From: Lachnospiraceae bacterium NC2004
Lineage (GTDB): Bacteria; Bacillota; Clostridia; Lachnospirales; Lachnospiraceae
Direction: 5' to 3'
Length of the DNA stretch: 64,000 bases
Assembly: GCA_000621905.1 (NCBI GenBank)
Contig: JHXB01000013.1
Location: forward strand, 1-64,000
In this document: positions 1 through 7,650 of the stretch, piece by piece
Numbering within the stretch: position 1 is the first letter of the stretch
How the letters are laid out: each line of letters begins with the position of its first letter
The notes under the pieces: model-generated
What the model was told of the DNA's origin: nothing
The model's database searches: none
What the model saw: only the letters and a program-made list of their open reading frames with translations
Made by a program: the position numbers and the translations under genes

Positions 1-155
1 TTGATGTCTTCATAATTAATGTTCTTTTCCTTGGCAATGTTCACTACAGAACTAATAGAACTGCGTGACATATGCCGTGATCTGGCAATCTCATTCTGGG
101 ACATACCGCCAGATTTTAGCTCGAGTATGAGCTTTACATTGATTCTATTGGCCAT
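1..155 (-). CDS. istA: IS21-family transposase IstA, N-terminus (runs off window)
   Basis: Only the first 51 codons are in the window. They begin MANRINVKLILELKSGGMSQ and continue through a helix-turn-helix (NEIARSRHMSRSSISSV), which matches the DNA-binding N-terminus of IS21-family IstA, the cut-and-paste transposase that works with the AAA+ helper IstB. The start at 155 is fixed by an AAGGAGG Shine-Dalgarno sequence at 164-170. Upstream, spaced repeats at 275-333 look like the element's terminal transposase-binding sites. Whether the element is intact cannot be seen. Confidence 0.7.
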   Translation of the reverse strand, partial: MANRINVKLILELKSGGMSQNEIARSRHMSRSSISSVVNIAKEKNINYEDI

Positions 156-274
156 ATCTTTGGCCTCCTTTCGTAGAATTAGGCTTATAAGCCTTAAACA
201 ATTCTACAATAGAATCAGTATCATTGTATGGATTAGTTGCATTATCGCGTGAATTGCAACATCAAAAACAAGGA

Positions 275-333
275 GGTACGCTGTCGCGGACTAGCGGTAC
301 GCGATTGCGGATTGGTGGTACGTCCAGCGCGGA
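275..333. repeat. Three 21-bp-spaced repeats, likely IS21 element end
   Basis: The motif GGTACG-N(5-6)-GCGGA occurs three times, starting at 275, 296 and 317, an exact 21-bp period (two helical turns). IS21-family ends carry multiple spaced transposase-binding repeats of this kind, and these sit upstream of the istA start. The exact terminus was not determined. Confidence 0.55.
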
Positions 334-350
334 ATATTCAACCTCTCTTT

Positions 351-671
351 TTATAGTTTTTCCAATACAAACAATTTATGTCTATTTCCAAGCCGTTCAT
401 TAAGCAAGTATAGTAGCGTTGTTGCCATTCGTTTTGCTTCGTCCAAGTCATCAGTTTTTTGTTTTGCTTGTTCTAATTCTAATTGCTCCGCGAGTATTTT
501 AGTTCTATTAGCCAACTGAGAAATATCTTCTAATTGATGATTGATAAAGTCATCATTATGATTGTTTTCATATTCTACGAAGACCATATTGAAAGATGAT
601 ATAAGTTGTGGTATATTTATATCAAAGGAAGCCCCACCCACAGGCAGGCTCTCTCCCACTTCGGGATGCAC
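351..671 (-). CDS. Hypothetical protein or gene remnant
   Basis: An open frame of 106 codons. The last 75 residues are charged and probably helical (ISQLANRTKILAEQLELEQ region). The first 18 codons overlap a G-rich hairpin-forming stretch (about 625-670) and do not look like a natural N-terminus. No good ribosome binding site precedes the first ATG, and the internal Met at MVFVEY may be the real start. I do not recognise a family. It lies among an IS end and a frameshifted gene, so it may be a remnant. Confidence 0.3.
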   Translation of the reverse strand: MHPEVGESLPVGGASFDINIPQLISSFNMVFVEYENNHNDDFINHQLEDISQLANRTKILAEQLELEQAKQKTDDLDEAKRMATTLLYLLNERLGNRHKLFVLEKL

Positions 672-699
672 CCTAGTATTGGTGAGAGCTTCTTTTATA

Positions 700-968
700 T
701 TACTGATTCAATATCTTCATTTCTAATTCTTCTGGAATCTGTAAATTATAAGTCTGTATATAATATCCTAGATTGTTAGACCAAGAGTACTCTCCATCTG
801 TTAAAACACAATTAGTTTGATTAATCCGCTCGCCGGCAAAAACATCTATTGTACTTGAGGGCGAACATCTTCACCGTTATCCCATAAATCTGCAAGAATC
901 TCACTGTCAGTGATAAACATATCTCCTTCTTTATTTATCCATAGCGTTTGAGTAGGAGCCATATTCAT
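700..968 (-). pseudogene. Frameshifted small hypothetical gene
   Basis: Reading from ATG at 968 or 962 gives MNMAPTQTLWINKEG and so on up to residues GEDVRP, where the frame hits a stop. Shifting frame by one base continues an obviously protein-like sequence (IDVFAGERINQTNC, then IPEELEMKILNQ) to a stop at 700-702. The two parts make about 89 residues with one indel near position 860. The 5' end lies inside the 52-bp direct repeat at 959-1010. The other repeat copy leads into a much shorter open frame with a similar end (6163-6216), so the two are probably related gene starts. Function unknown. Confidence 0.5.
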
Positions 969-1010
969 CACCTGTCCCTTTGGTAATTATCATACCAAAA
1001 TGGGAGGTGG
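959..1010. repeat. 52-bp direct repeat, copy A
   Basis: Identical over 52 bp to 6207-6258. It contains an inverted repeat TTTGGTA-N7-TACCAAA and a TATGAT-like box, and on the minus strand it leads directly into ATGAATATGG. It therefore looks like a promoter or operator plus start region. The two copies bracket the pair of CARF-HEPN genes. Confidence 0.8.
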
Positions 1011-1164
1011 GTGACAACTCCCTCAGCTCAGAGAAGAACGCCTTTTCGATGTTTTCGAGTCAGTTGACAAAAATCGATTTCTTGTGATAATCTTCTCATT
1101 AGAATCTAGAGATAATTGCAAGTATGTAGCGATAATAGACGCATTTGAAACTAACACTTAGAAA

Positions 1165-1195
1165 AGGAGAAGGGATGATAATCTATATCATCTCC
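1165..1195 (+). promoter_or_regulatory. Leader hairpin upstream of first CARF-HEPN gene
   Basis: An inverted repeat GATGATA-ATCTA-TATCATC (1174-1192) can be extended by GGAG (1165-1168) pairing with CTCC (1192-1195). The GGAG is the only strong Shine-Dalgarno-like sequence upstream of the ATG at 1209, yet it lies about 40 nt away. The hairpin may hide it or bring it closer to the start. The pairing is visible; a role is inference. Confidence 0.35.
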
Positions 1196-1208
1196 AGACA
1201 TACTATAA

Positions 1209-3611
1209 ATGAATAATAATATTATGTACAACGTATTAATACTACCACTTTCAACATACGGAGGAAGAGGTGGAGAGTTCGAAAACAAAAGCGGCATAAA
1301 AACACCATATTACTATGCTATGGATCCAATAATCCTAAAACTTGCTGATGAAGGAATTAATATTAACAGAGTAATCCTCCTAGAAACAAATGAAGTTCAG
1401 AATAATAGTATAAGCATTAATAGCAAAGATTACCAGTCCGTGTCAGAGTATTTTGAAGAATTTATCGTATCAAAACTAAAACTCGACAGTAAAGATGTAA
1501 TCCACATTCTTATTAACGAAGATAATTCTGTTGAAGCGATTAATAATACAGTTGTTGACATCCGCTCATCTATTAAAGACAATCCATCGGTTCAACTATT
1601 CATTGATGATCACGGTTCTTTTAGAGGTATATCAGTTGCGCTTCTTTCAATTATATCTCTTCTCAATTGCGAAGAGAATATCAAAAAAATAAATATATAC
1701 ACATTTAGGTTTGGCGCAAACAAGTTAGTTCAATACGGTTCAGATAACATCAAGAATCCGTATACCCTTAATTCCTTTGTTTCAGGAATCAACGAATTCA
1801 TTAATTACGGCAGAATAGACTCTCTTATCAATTACTATGAGAACGAATACGTCGGTACCAAGTCACTTTTAAAAGAGTGGGAGAATCTTGTTGATGACTA
1901 TGCGCTAGTCAAGGACAATAAGACTCTTCTTGATTGTATTGACCTTACTACATGGCGTGATAAAATATCCAACACATCTAAAGATTATAAGTGCATTATT
2001 GCTATGTTGGTTACTATGAAGCACATCTCAAACTCTATACAGTTATGCGACATGGATGGATTCGAGAAAGAATTAGACTACCTCAATGTTAATAAGGAGA
2101 ACGATTTCACTGGGGACTCATATCTTTCTATTTTTTCCGATCTTATCTTTAATGATTACGGCAAGTTATTAAACAGCGAAGAACGCACACCTTTATCTAT
2201 AATAGAATGGTGCACTAAAAAAAGCTTTATTCAGCAGGCACTGACTGTACTGGAGGACAAAATGCCCAAGATGTTAATTAATTATTTCGGAGATAATGAT
2301 GCAGGTATTATTCGCATTTTGCCTCCTACTGATCTCTCCGTTACCAAAGACGAGATAGATACCGCGATACATAAGGACGGTAACTGGTATGAATCAACAC
2401 AGTCAATACTACTATACAAAACGATGATCAACCACAACAAAAACACTATTGACCAATATATTATTGAAAGTATTCTTAGTAATCTTGCTGAGGACAAGAT
2501 ACAAATAATCGCGAATGAGCACATAACTATTGACAGTGCTCCCAAAGATATCACTAATATATGTGAGATAATTAGTAACGATTTATCCCCTTCGGAGCTT
2601 AATTCCGGATCGGACGTGAAAGATTTAGGCAATGAACTGCTTACAAAATTCAAGAGCTTTATACGTAACTCCAGGCAATATGCAAACTACAACAATAATG
2701 TGAATTTTTTATTAGAAAAAAAATCATCAATACAATGGCACAAAAAATTAAGTGAAATACGGGTAGAATCAGCAATCCCTACAGGAGTTAAAAAAATTAT
2801 TATAAAAATAATTAAATCTATTATAGTTAGTAATTTAGAAGGCAACCTTTCATACGGTAATCTTAATCCGAACGAAAAAGAATGCACAATAGCTTTTATC
2901 AAATACCTTATCAACACTACTGTTAGCCGCGAAAGTATATTAACCATTATCAAGTACTCCAAAGGTATAGAACTTGATAATAGTAAAACAACCAATACAT
3001 TCATTGAATACATTAATAACAACGTTCAAGATAACACATTAGCCAAAGACCGATACACATACGATGACATATGTAGTCTAAATAGAAGCATCAACCCGGA
3101 GCACAAATCGGTTATCAGCAATGTAATAAAGTATTATAACGAAGCAACGTCAGAAATACATACCGACAACGAATTGTCAAAAGCAGATTATGATTTAATT
3201 AATGAATATGTCAAATACAGGGAGCTAACTATAAAGTACGAGCACGAATTAGCAAAAAATATCACTGACAACAATAGTGCCAGTATCGAACGAAACTATG
3301 AGTCGCTCTTCGTCAATTATTATAATGATATAACACAGAATATAGCCAATGACCAAAAACTATATACAAGCATCTGTAATGTTGACAGTGTTCCTTTCCC
3401 TAAAGCTAATCTTAGCATTAACGTAGACTATAACACAGATTCAAGAGAAACACTTGATGCAATACTAAATCTTCATATGGCGTTAAAAAATGAACGAAAC
3501 AATGCTAATCATGCATCTAACAAAAGCACGAGAGTAAGCAGCGATATTATCACATACTTGCTTGGGTTGTATGTCAAACTATGTAAGAATCTCTTTAATA
3601 ACGAGGATTAG
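1209..3611 (+). CDS. Large CARF-HEPN protein (Csm6/Csx1-like, DxTHG-related), 800 aa
   Basis: Probable effector of the neighbouring type III CRISPR system. The N-terminal ~210 residues look like a CARF domain: a beta-strand start (MYNVLILPLSTYGG) and a degenerate DxTHG-type motif IDDHGSFRG at about 132-140, followed by a conserved-looking VSGINEFINYGRID segment. The C-terminus has a HEPN ribonuclease motif R-X4-H (RNNANH, 763-768). By family knowledge, CARF binds cyclic oligoadenylate made by Cas10 and HEPN then degrades RNA. At 800 aa it is nearly twice the usual Csm6 length. About 290 extra, mostly helical residues separate the WC-K-KS motif (~337) from HEPN. It is convergent with a paralogue at 3745-6096. 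The start lacks a close Shine-Dalgarno sequence. Confidence 0.7.
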   Translation: MNNNIMYNVLILPLSTYGGRGGEFENKSGIKTPYYYAMDPIILKLADEGININRVILLETNEVQNNSISINSKDYQSVSEYFEEFIVSKLKLDSKDVIHILINEDNSVEAINNTVVDIRSSIKDNPSVQLFIDDHGSFRGISVALLSIISLLNCEENIKKINIYTFRFGANKLVQYGSDNIKNPYTLNSFVSGINEFINYGRIDSLINYYENEYVGTKSLLKEWENLVDDYALVKDNKTLLDCIDLTTWRDKISNTSKDYKCIIAMLVTMKHISNSIQLCDMDGFEKELDYLNVNKENDFTGDSYLSIFSDLIFNDYGKLLNSEERTPLSIIEWCTKKSFIQQALTVLEDKMPKMLINYFGDNDAGIIRILPPTDLSVTKDEIDTAIHKDGNWYESTQSILLYKTMINHNKNTIDQYIIESILSNLAEDKIQIIANEHITIDSAPKDITNICEIISNDLSPSELNSGSDVKDLGNELLTKFKSFIRNSRQYANYNNNVNFLLEKKSSIQWHKKLSEIRVESAIPTGVKKIIIKIIKSIIVSNLEGNLSYGNLNPNEKECTIAFIKYLINTTVSRESILTIIKYSKGIELDNSKTTNTFIEYINNNVQDNTLAKDRYTYDDICSLNRSINPEHKSVISNVIKYYNEATSEIHTDNELSKADYDLINEYVKYRELTIKYEHELAKNITDNNSASIERNYESLFVNYYNDITQNIANDQKLYTSICNVDSVPFPKANLSINVDYNTDSRETLDAILNLHMALKNERNNANHASNKSTRVSSDIITYLLGLYVKLCKNLFNNED

Positions 3612-3639
3612 GGATGCGAATATATCCACACCCCATTAA

Positions 3640-3699
3640 GAGGGCGTCGCCTACATAACACACTGCCTGTATTATCAACACTCCAAGTGCAACGCCCTC
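3640..3699. terminator. Inverted repeat between convergent CARF genes
   Basis: GAGGGCGT (3640-3647) pairs with ACGCCCTC (3692-3699) across a 44-nt loop, between the two convergent stops. It could act as a bidirectional terminator, but there is no clean U-run. Confidence 0.3.
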
Positions 3700-3744
3700 C
3701 ATCATTCTTATATTCAACGTTATAACACGGATATCAAAAACTAT

Positions 3745-6096
3745 TTATTTATAGTAACGATTAAGGCCAAAATAAGCCTCCACTAAATCATTATACACTT
3801 CAGCATTGTCAAGATCGATCAGCTCTTTCCATTTGCCCTTATCATCAAGATACTTTTGTATTATATCTCGAATATAATTCTTCATCTCTTCGCTTTTACC
3901 ATCCTTTCCCTCTGCTGCCGCTTTATTATATTCCTCTTTTTTCTGTTCGATATATTTCTTCCATGTAGCATCATCTTGTGCATTTTTAGCAACTTCCAAA
4001 AAGCCCTCTCGAGAATCAAGATTTCTTTTAATCTCTGTCAACGTTGCCTTATCATCATACTGTTTACACTGCTCTATCTTAAAATTACACACCTCTTCAT
4101 ATGTTATTGATTCACCATTTTCACTTATATATTTATCTATTATACGCTTACCAAGCCACTTTGTTTTTTTGAAGAAATCTACTATTTCTTTAAGGTTATT
4201 ATCGTTTTCAAGGTTACAATTCAACTTGCTATATTCTATCAAATCAAATATCAAACCACGCATTGCGTAGACTTTGACTCTCTTAGATACTATTTTTTTA
4301 TCCTCTAATTCTTTTTCTATTATTTTACTAACCTGCCAAGTCATCATTCCATATTCACTGTCTCCCTTTAATTCTTGCTCAATAGCCTTAACCCACAATT
4401 CTTTCACTTTTTCCTTTTCTTCCTTCACTTTTTCCTTTTTTTTCCTTATTAATATCCCCCCCTTAAGTTCATCATCCGGCAAGACCCACTCCTTATTGTT
4501 GTTCTGTATCTCACGACAATCTGCGATTAATTCCTTCATACACTCGATCAAATTATTCACTTCTTTGCCGTTACTACTTCCATGTGCAAAACTATTACGA
4601 TGACGTGAAATAAAGCTATACCTCACCAATATTTTGTACGCAAAATCTTTTTCTTCATAGTCTGAGTAAAATTTTATTGGATAACTTCCTTTCTTTGATC
4701 CAAAAATGAGATTACTAACAGGGCTTTTATAGCATTTATATTCATATTCCGGTTCATTTTTATTAGAATTGCCAAAAAACACACCACAGTCTTTGACATA
4801 ATACTTAATAAAAAAATGATTAATATTATTAAACTTATACTGTTCGTTCGATACACTCTTATAAAACTTAAAGCGGGTTAATACATTCTCCATTTCAGGC
4901 TTAGTATTAGCATAATATAACACTCCATGCTTAACAAAAAATGAAGGAAAGTATGTTTCAATTATTATAGCAGCCGACGTATAATTACTCTTTCTAACAC
5001 ACCAGTCCGCTAAAGAAATTACATCAATTTCATCATCATAATCACCTTTTATCAAATCGCCATAATCAGCCTTAATACCGTCAATCAAAATATTAAAAAT
5101 GCTAGATTCCAAAGTAACTACAGCATTACCGGTATCATCATCAAACATTTTTATTGCATTTCTAAGTTTTTTTACAGCAATTCTTAAATTCGAACGTTCT
5201 TCTCGAGAATTGTCATCTTCATCATTTTGCTCTTCATCAAATCTACTATATGTAATAGCATGATCAATCTCAATCATTGCATGAATAAGATTCTTAACGT
5301 TCTCACCTGGATTAGACAGCGATTTGTAATATTCATAAAGTATATCCGTTTTACCATAACTAATGAACGCATTTATACCTGATACAAGATTAACAATTTT
5401 GTATCTATCAGTTTCATCAACAATTCTGTGTTTTTTTTCACCCGGAGTAAAATTAGTTGCAACAACCTTCATAAGCTCACATCTATACACCTTAGACTGC
5501 TTACCCAACAACTGAAGAAGTGCATTATTAACGTAAATTGCAGTTCTTTGACCACCCTGCATGTCCATATATAACTTAACATCACAGTCTTCGCCTTTAA
5601 GTGCATTGACTATACCAAAAATATTATCGTTTCCATTTTTGTCTTTTTCATGTACAAATATAACTTCAACATCGTTATTGTTATGCTCTTCTTGTACACG
5701 TAGGAGACGTTTACCATCTTCAGTAGCATCACTTTTCACTACATCAAAATAAAAATCAGCAATTCTAGACAAGAATACCGCTAACGTTGACTTTTCGCTA
5801 TAATTATCTTCTGATATTCCTTTTTCGCACCAATCCGACAAACTCATCTTGCGATTACCATTCTCTAGTGTTTCAGAATTATTTTCAAAATCCACATCAT
5901 TATACGTTTCTTCCGATCCTGTTACAACAATCTTATCAATCCTTGATTCACTAAGAAACAGCTTAGTTCCCGGTTCTTGTTGCTGAACTCCCTCACAAAA
6001 ATACTTGCAATCTCCTCTCTCGATATAATATGTGTTAGGGAAACATTTCATAGGTTTTTTGCTTAACGTGGTAAATATAACATTCTTTTCACTCAT
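3745..6096 (-). CDS. Large CARF-HEPN protein with C-terminal extension, 783 aa
   Basis: Paralogue of the protein at 1209-3611 and a second probable cyclic-oligoadenylate-activated RNase. A CARF-like region includes KLYMDMQGGQRTA at about 174-186 (degenerate DxTHG) and VSGINAFISYGKTD near 238. A WCVRKS motif lies near 366. The HEPN motif R-X4-H (RNSFAH) is at about 500-505. Unlike its partner, the HEPN is internal and is followed by about 240 lysine- and glutamate-rich residues (545-783). Parts of this tail (EYSKL near 622, ITYEEVC near 663) resemble segments that precede HEPN in the partner. The start at MSEKN (6096) has GAGGAG at a proper distance; the ATG six bases upstream is too close. 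Confidence 0.7.
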   Translation of the reverse strand: MSEKNVIFTTLSKKPMKCFPNTYYIERGDCKYFCEGVQQQEPGTKLFLSESRIDKIVVTGSEETYNDVDFENNSETLENGNRKMSLSDWCEKGISEDNYSEKSTLAVFLSRIADFYFDVVKSDATEDGKRLLRVQEEHNNNDVEVIFVHEKDKNGNDNIFGIVNALKGEDCDVKLYMDMQGGQRTAIYVNNALLQLLGKQSKVYRCELMKVVATNFTPGEKKHRIVDETDRYKIVNLVSGINAFISYGKTDILYEYYKSLSNPGENVKNLIHAMIEIDHAITYSRFDEEQNDEDDNSREERSNLRIAVKKLRNAIKMFDDDTGNAVVTLESSIFNILIDGIKADYGDLIKGDYDDEIDVISLADWCVRKSNYTSAAIIIETYFPSFFVKHGVLYYANTKPEMENVLTRFKFYKSVSNEQYKFNNINHFFIKYYVKDCGVFFGNSNKNEPEYEYKCYKSPVSNLIFGSKKGSYPIKFYSDYEEKDFAYKILVRYSFISRHRNSFAHGSSNGKEVNNLIECMKELIADCREIQNNNKEWVLPDDELKGGILIRKKKEKVKEEKEKVKELWVKAIEQELKGDSEYGMMTWQVSKIIEKELEDKKIVSKRVKVYAMRGLIFDLIEYSKLNCNLENDNNLKEIVDFFKKTKWLGKRIIDKYISENGESITYEEVCNFKIEQCKQYDDKATLTEIKRNLDSREGFLEVAKNAQDDATWKKYIEQKKEEYNKAAAEGKDGKSEEMKNYIRDIIQKYLDDKGKWKELIDLDNAEVYNDLVEAYFGLNRYYK

Positions 6097-6162
6097 AGTC
6101 ATTCTCCTCTCATATTATTTATACCGGTTTATATACACTTGCTCTTCTCTGGACATCCGGTA

Positions 6163-6216
6163 TTATAATCCTTCTTCCTTCATTTCTTTTGGATATCTGT
6201 TATAACCCATATTCAT
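6163..6216 (-). pseudogene. 17-codon truncated gene after repeat copy B
   Basis: ATGAATATGGG at the edge of the second 52-bp repeat opens a frame of only 17 codons (MNMGYNRYPKEMKEEGL). Its end resembles the end of the frameshifted gene at 700-968 (GYYIQTY..IPEELEMKIL), so it looks like an internally deleted relative. Confidence 0.4.
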
Positions 6217-6258
6217 CACCTGTCCCTTTGGTAATTATCATACCAAAATGGGAGGTGG
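6207..6258. repeat. 52-bp direct repeat, copy B
   Basis: Identical to 959-1010. About 25 bp on the far side are also similar (GCTGAG..TAGGG..GTTGTC), and these include the end of the 275-aa gene. The duplicated unit is therefore longer than the perfect core. Confidence 0.8.
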
Positions 6259-6265
6259 AGGACAA

Positions 6266-7093
6266 CTACCCTAACTCAGCGGGCATCATCTTTTTACGAT
6301 GATTTTCTACAACTTCATCACCAATTTTAGCTAAGTCGCTTCTTACATAATAAAAACCCTCATTACTTCCTATATAATCAGAAAGCATGTGTATAACATC
6401 TAGAACTGTATTACATTCTTTATTGATATGCTCTTTTTTGAATTCCCCGGTTACTCCAGGTACATCTAAAAGCAATCCGTCTGGAACAGATGTGATTTTC
6501 CAATAATCGACCTTCTTTTTTATTCGATATTCCATATCTGTAATACGGTTGTCTATATGTATAAAATTAGTTTGGTATTTATCACAGTATTCATTCCATG
6601 TTAAATCAATAATAGGTAATAGTGGATTAACATCGTTATGATCAAAACCCTTTCTCCATTTATATTCTAAATCAAAGTTTTGATTTTTAATTATTTGTTC
6701 TTCTCTTTCTAATACTTTTAGTAATTCATTCCGAGAAAGACTCTGAATAGCTTTACAGTCTGTTCGATCAATTCTTTGACATAATATTTTTACATCTTTA
6801 TCAAGATATTCAACTTCGTCTAAATTTGCAAAGTATATATACCCTTTTTTTACTTGATCTTTTGTAATACATTTTCTATATCCGAATAAGTCTGAATATG
6901 AATAAATATCTTTCGTTGAAAGTATTTCATCCATTTCTTCTTTACTTACAGAAATATATTCATCAACCGGGCTATCCGCTATAGGTTTATCGGAATATGG
7001 CCTTATTATTTTTAAATTATATGGATTAAAATACGGTAATTTTTTTAAAAACCAATAATTCGTTGTATTTGCACGATATATTAACGCAATCAT
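6266..7093 (-). CDS. Unknown 275-aa protein between CRISPR array and CARF-HEPN gene
   Basis: An intact frame with a good ribosome binding site (AAGGAAAGGG). I recognise no family. It has no signal peptide or membrane segment and looks like an alpha/beta cytoplasmic protein with many Tyr, Asp and Lys residues; the C-terminus is basic (ENHRKKMMPAELG). It lies on the same strand as the cas operon and array, and its stop falls at the edge of the duplicated region with the 52-bp repeat. Its position suggests a CRISPR accessory or neighbouring defence gene, but nothing in the sequence proves this. Confidence 0.6.
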   Translation of the reverse strand: MIALIYRANTTNYWFLKKLPYFNPYNLKIIRPYSDKPIADSPVDEYISVSKEEMDEILSTKDIYSYSDLFGYRKCITKDQVKKGYIYFANLDEVEYLDKDVKILCQRIDRTDCKAIQSLSRNELLKVLEREEQIIKNQNFDLEYKWRKGFDHNDVNPLLPIIDLTWNEYCDKYQTNFIHIDNRITDMEYRIKKKVDYWKITSVPDGLLLDVPGVTGEFKKEHINKECNTVLDVIHMLSDYIGSNEGFYYVRSDLAKIGDEVVENHRKKMMPAELG

Positions 7094-7120
7094 ATTTTTT
7101 CCCTTTCCTTAAAATATTTA

Positions 7121-7146
7121 AGCGTTAGAGAATGTTCTCCAACGCT
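7121..7146 (-). terminator. Hairpin downstream of CRISPR array
   Basis: AGCGTTAGAGAA / TTCTCCAACGCT forms an 11-bp stem with one mismatch and a TG loop. It lies between the array and the 275-aa gene and may end the pre-crRNA transcript. The following T-run is weak. Confidence 0.4.
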
Positions 7147-7192
7147 CATTTATTTGTATAAATATATAGAATTCGAGGATATTTTTTTGAAA

Positions 7193-7318
7193 CTATCGCT
7201 CAAACTCATCGTTAACCCGATCATCTTTAATGCTCGTAACAATCGATTCCCAACACGAAACATCAGGATGGTCTGATAAACAGTCTAATAATGGTTGCTT
7301 GTTGCTTTCCGAATCAAT
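7193..7318 (-). pseudogene. C-terminal gene fragment abutting the last CRISPR repeat
   Basis: An open frame of 41 codons (IDSESNKQPLLDC and so on to VNDEFER, TAG at 7193-7195) begins exactly where the terminal repeat ends. In frame, the repeat contains a stop, so the frame has no start of its own. It reads like the tail of a real acidic protein cut off by the array. Family unknown. Confidence 0.4.
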
Positions 7319-7650
7319 GTGTCAATACCCTATAGCGGGCTACTCTCATTTCTATATAAGTGCGTTGTTACTGATAAGAACGACAATGTAAAGTGTGTCA
7401 ATACCCTATAGCGGGCTACTCTCATTTCTATAATGAACAATGGACCCAAATATAGTAAGAAATATAGGTGTCAATACCCTATAGCGGGCTACTCTCATTT
7501 CTATGAAACTAAGGATATCGCTGTACAGAAAGATGTTAACGTGTCAATACCCTATAGCGGGCTACTCTCATTTCTATGAACAAAGTAGAAATAATTAGAG
7601 ATGAAGTAGCAAAGTGTCAATACCCTATAGCGGGCTACTCTCATTTCTAT
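7319..7650 (-). CRISPR. CRISPR array, five 37-bp repeats and four spacers
   Basis: Five identical 37-bp repeats lie at 7319-7355, 7395-7431, 7468-7504, 7541-7577 and 7614-7650, with spacers of 39, 36, 36 and 36 nt. On the minus strand the repeat begins ATAGAAATGAGAGTAGCC and ends GGGTATTGACAC. The terminal ATTGACAC resembles the 8-nt 5' handle of type III and I-B crRNAs (ATTGAAAC type), so transcription is probably on the minus strand, as for the cas genes. A short palindrome TAGC-GG-GCTA lies inside the repeat. A promoter-bearing leader lies on the cas2 side. Confidence 0.97.

Noticed and set aside
600-680. G-rich hairpin as an IS200/IS605 right end or omega RNA
   Set aside because: The fold is suggestive, but no TnpA or TnpB coding sequence is present and the pattern could not be matched with confidence.
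959-1010. 52-bp repeats as degenerate CRISPR repeats
   Set aside because: Only two copies 5 kb apart, no spacer spacing, and no similarity to the 37-bp repeat.
1209-6096. CARF-HEPN proteins as Cas13-like effectors because of the nearby RHH-WYL regulator
   Set aside because: Cas13 needs two HEPN motifs in one ~900-1200-aa protein; each of these has one visible R-X4-H motif and a CARF-like N-terminus.
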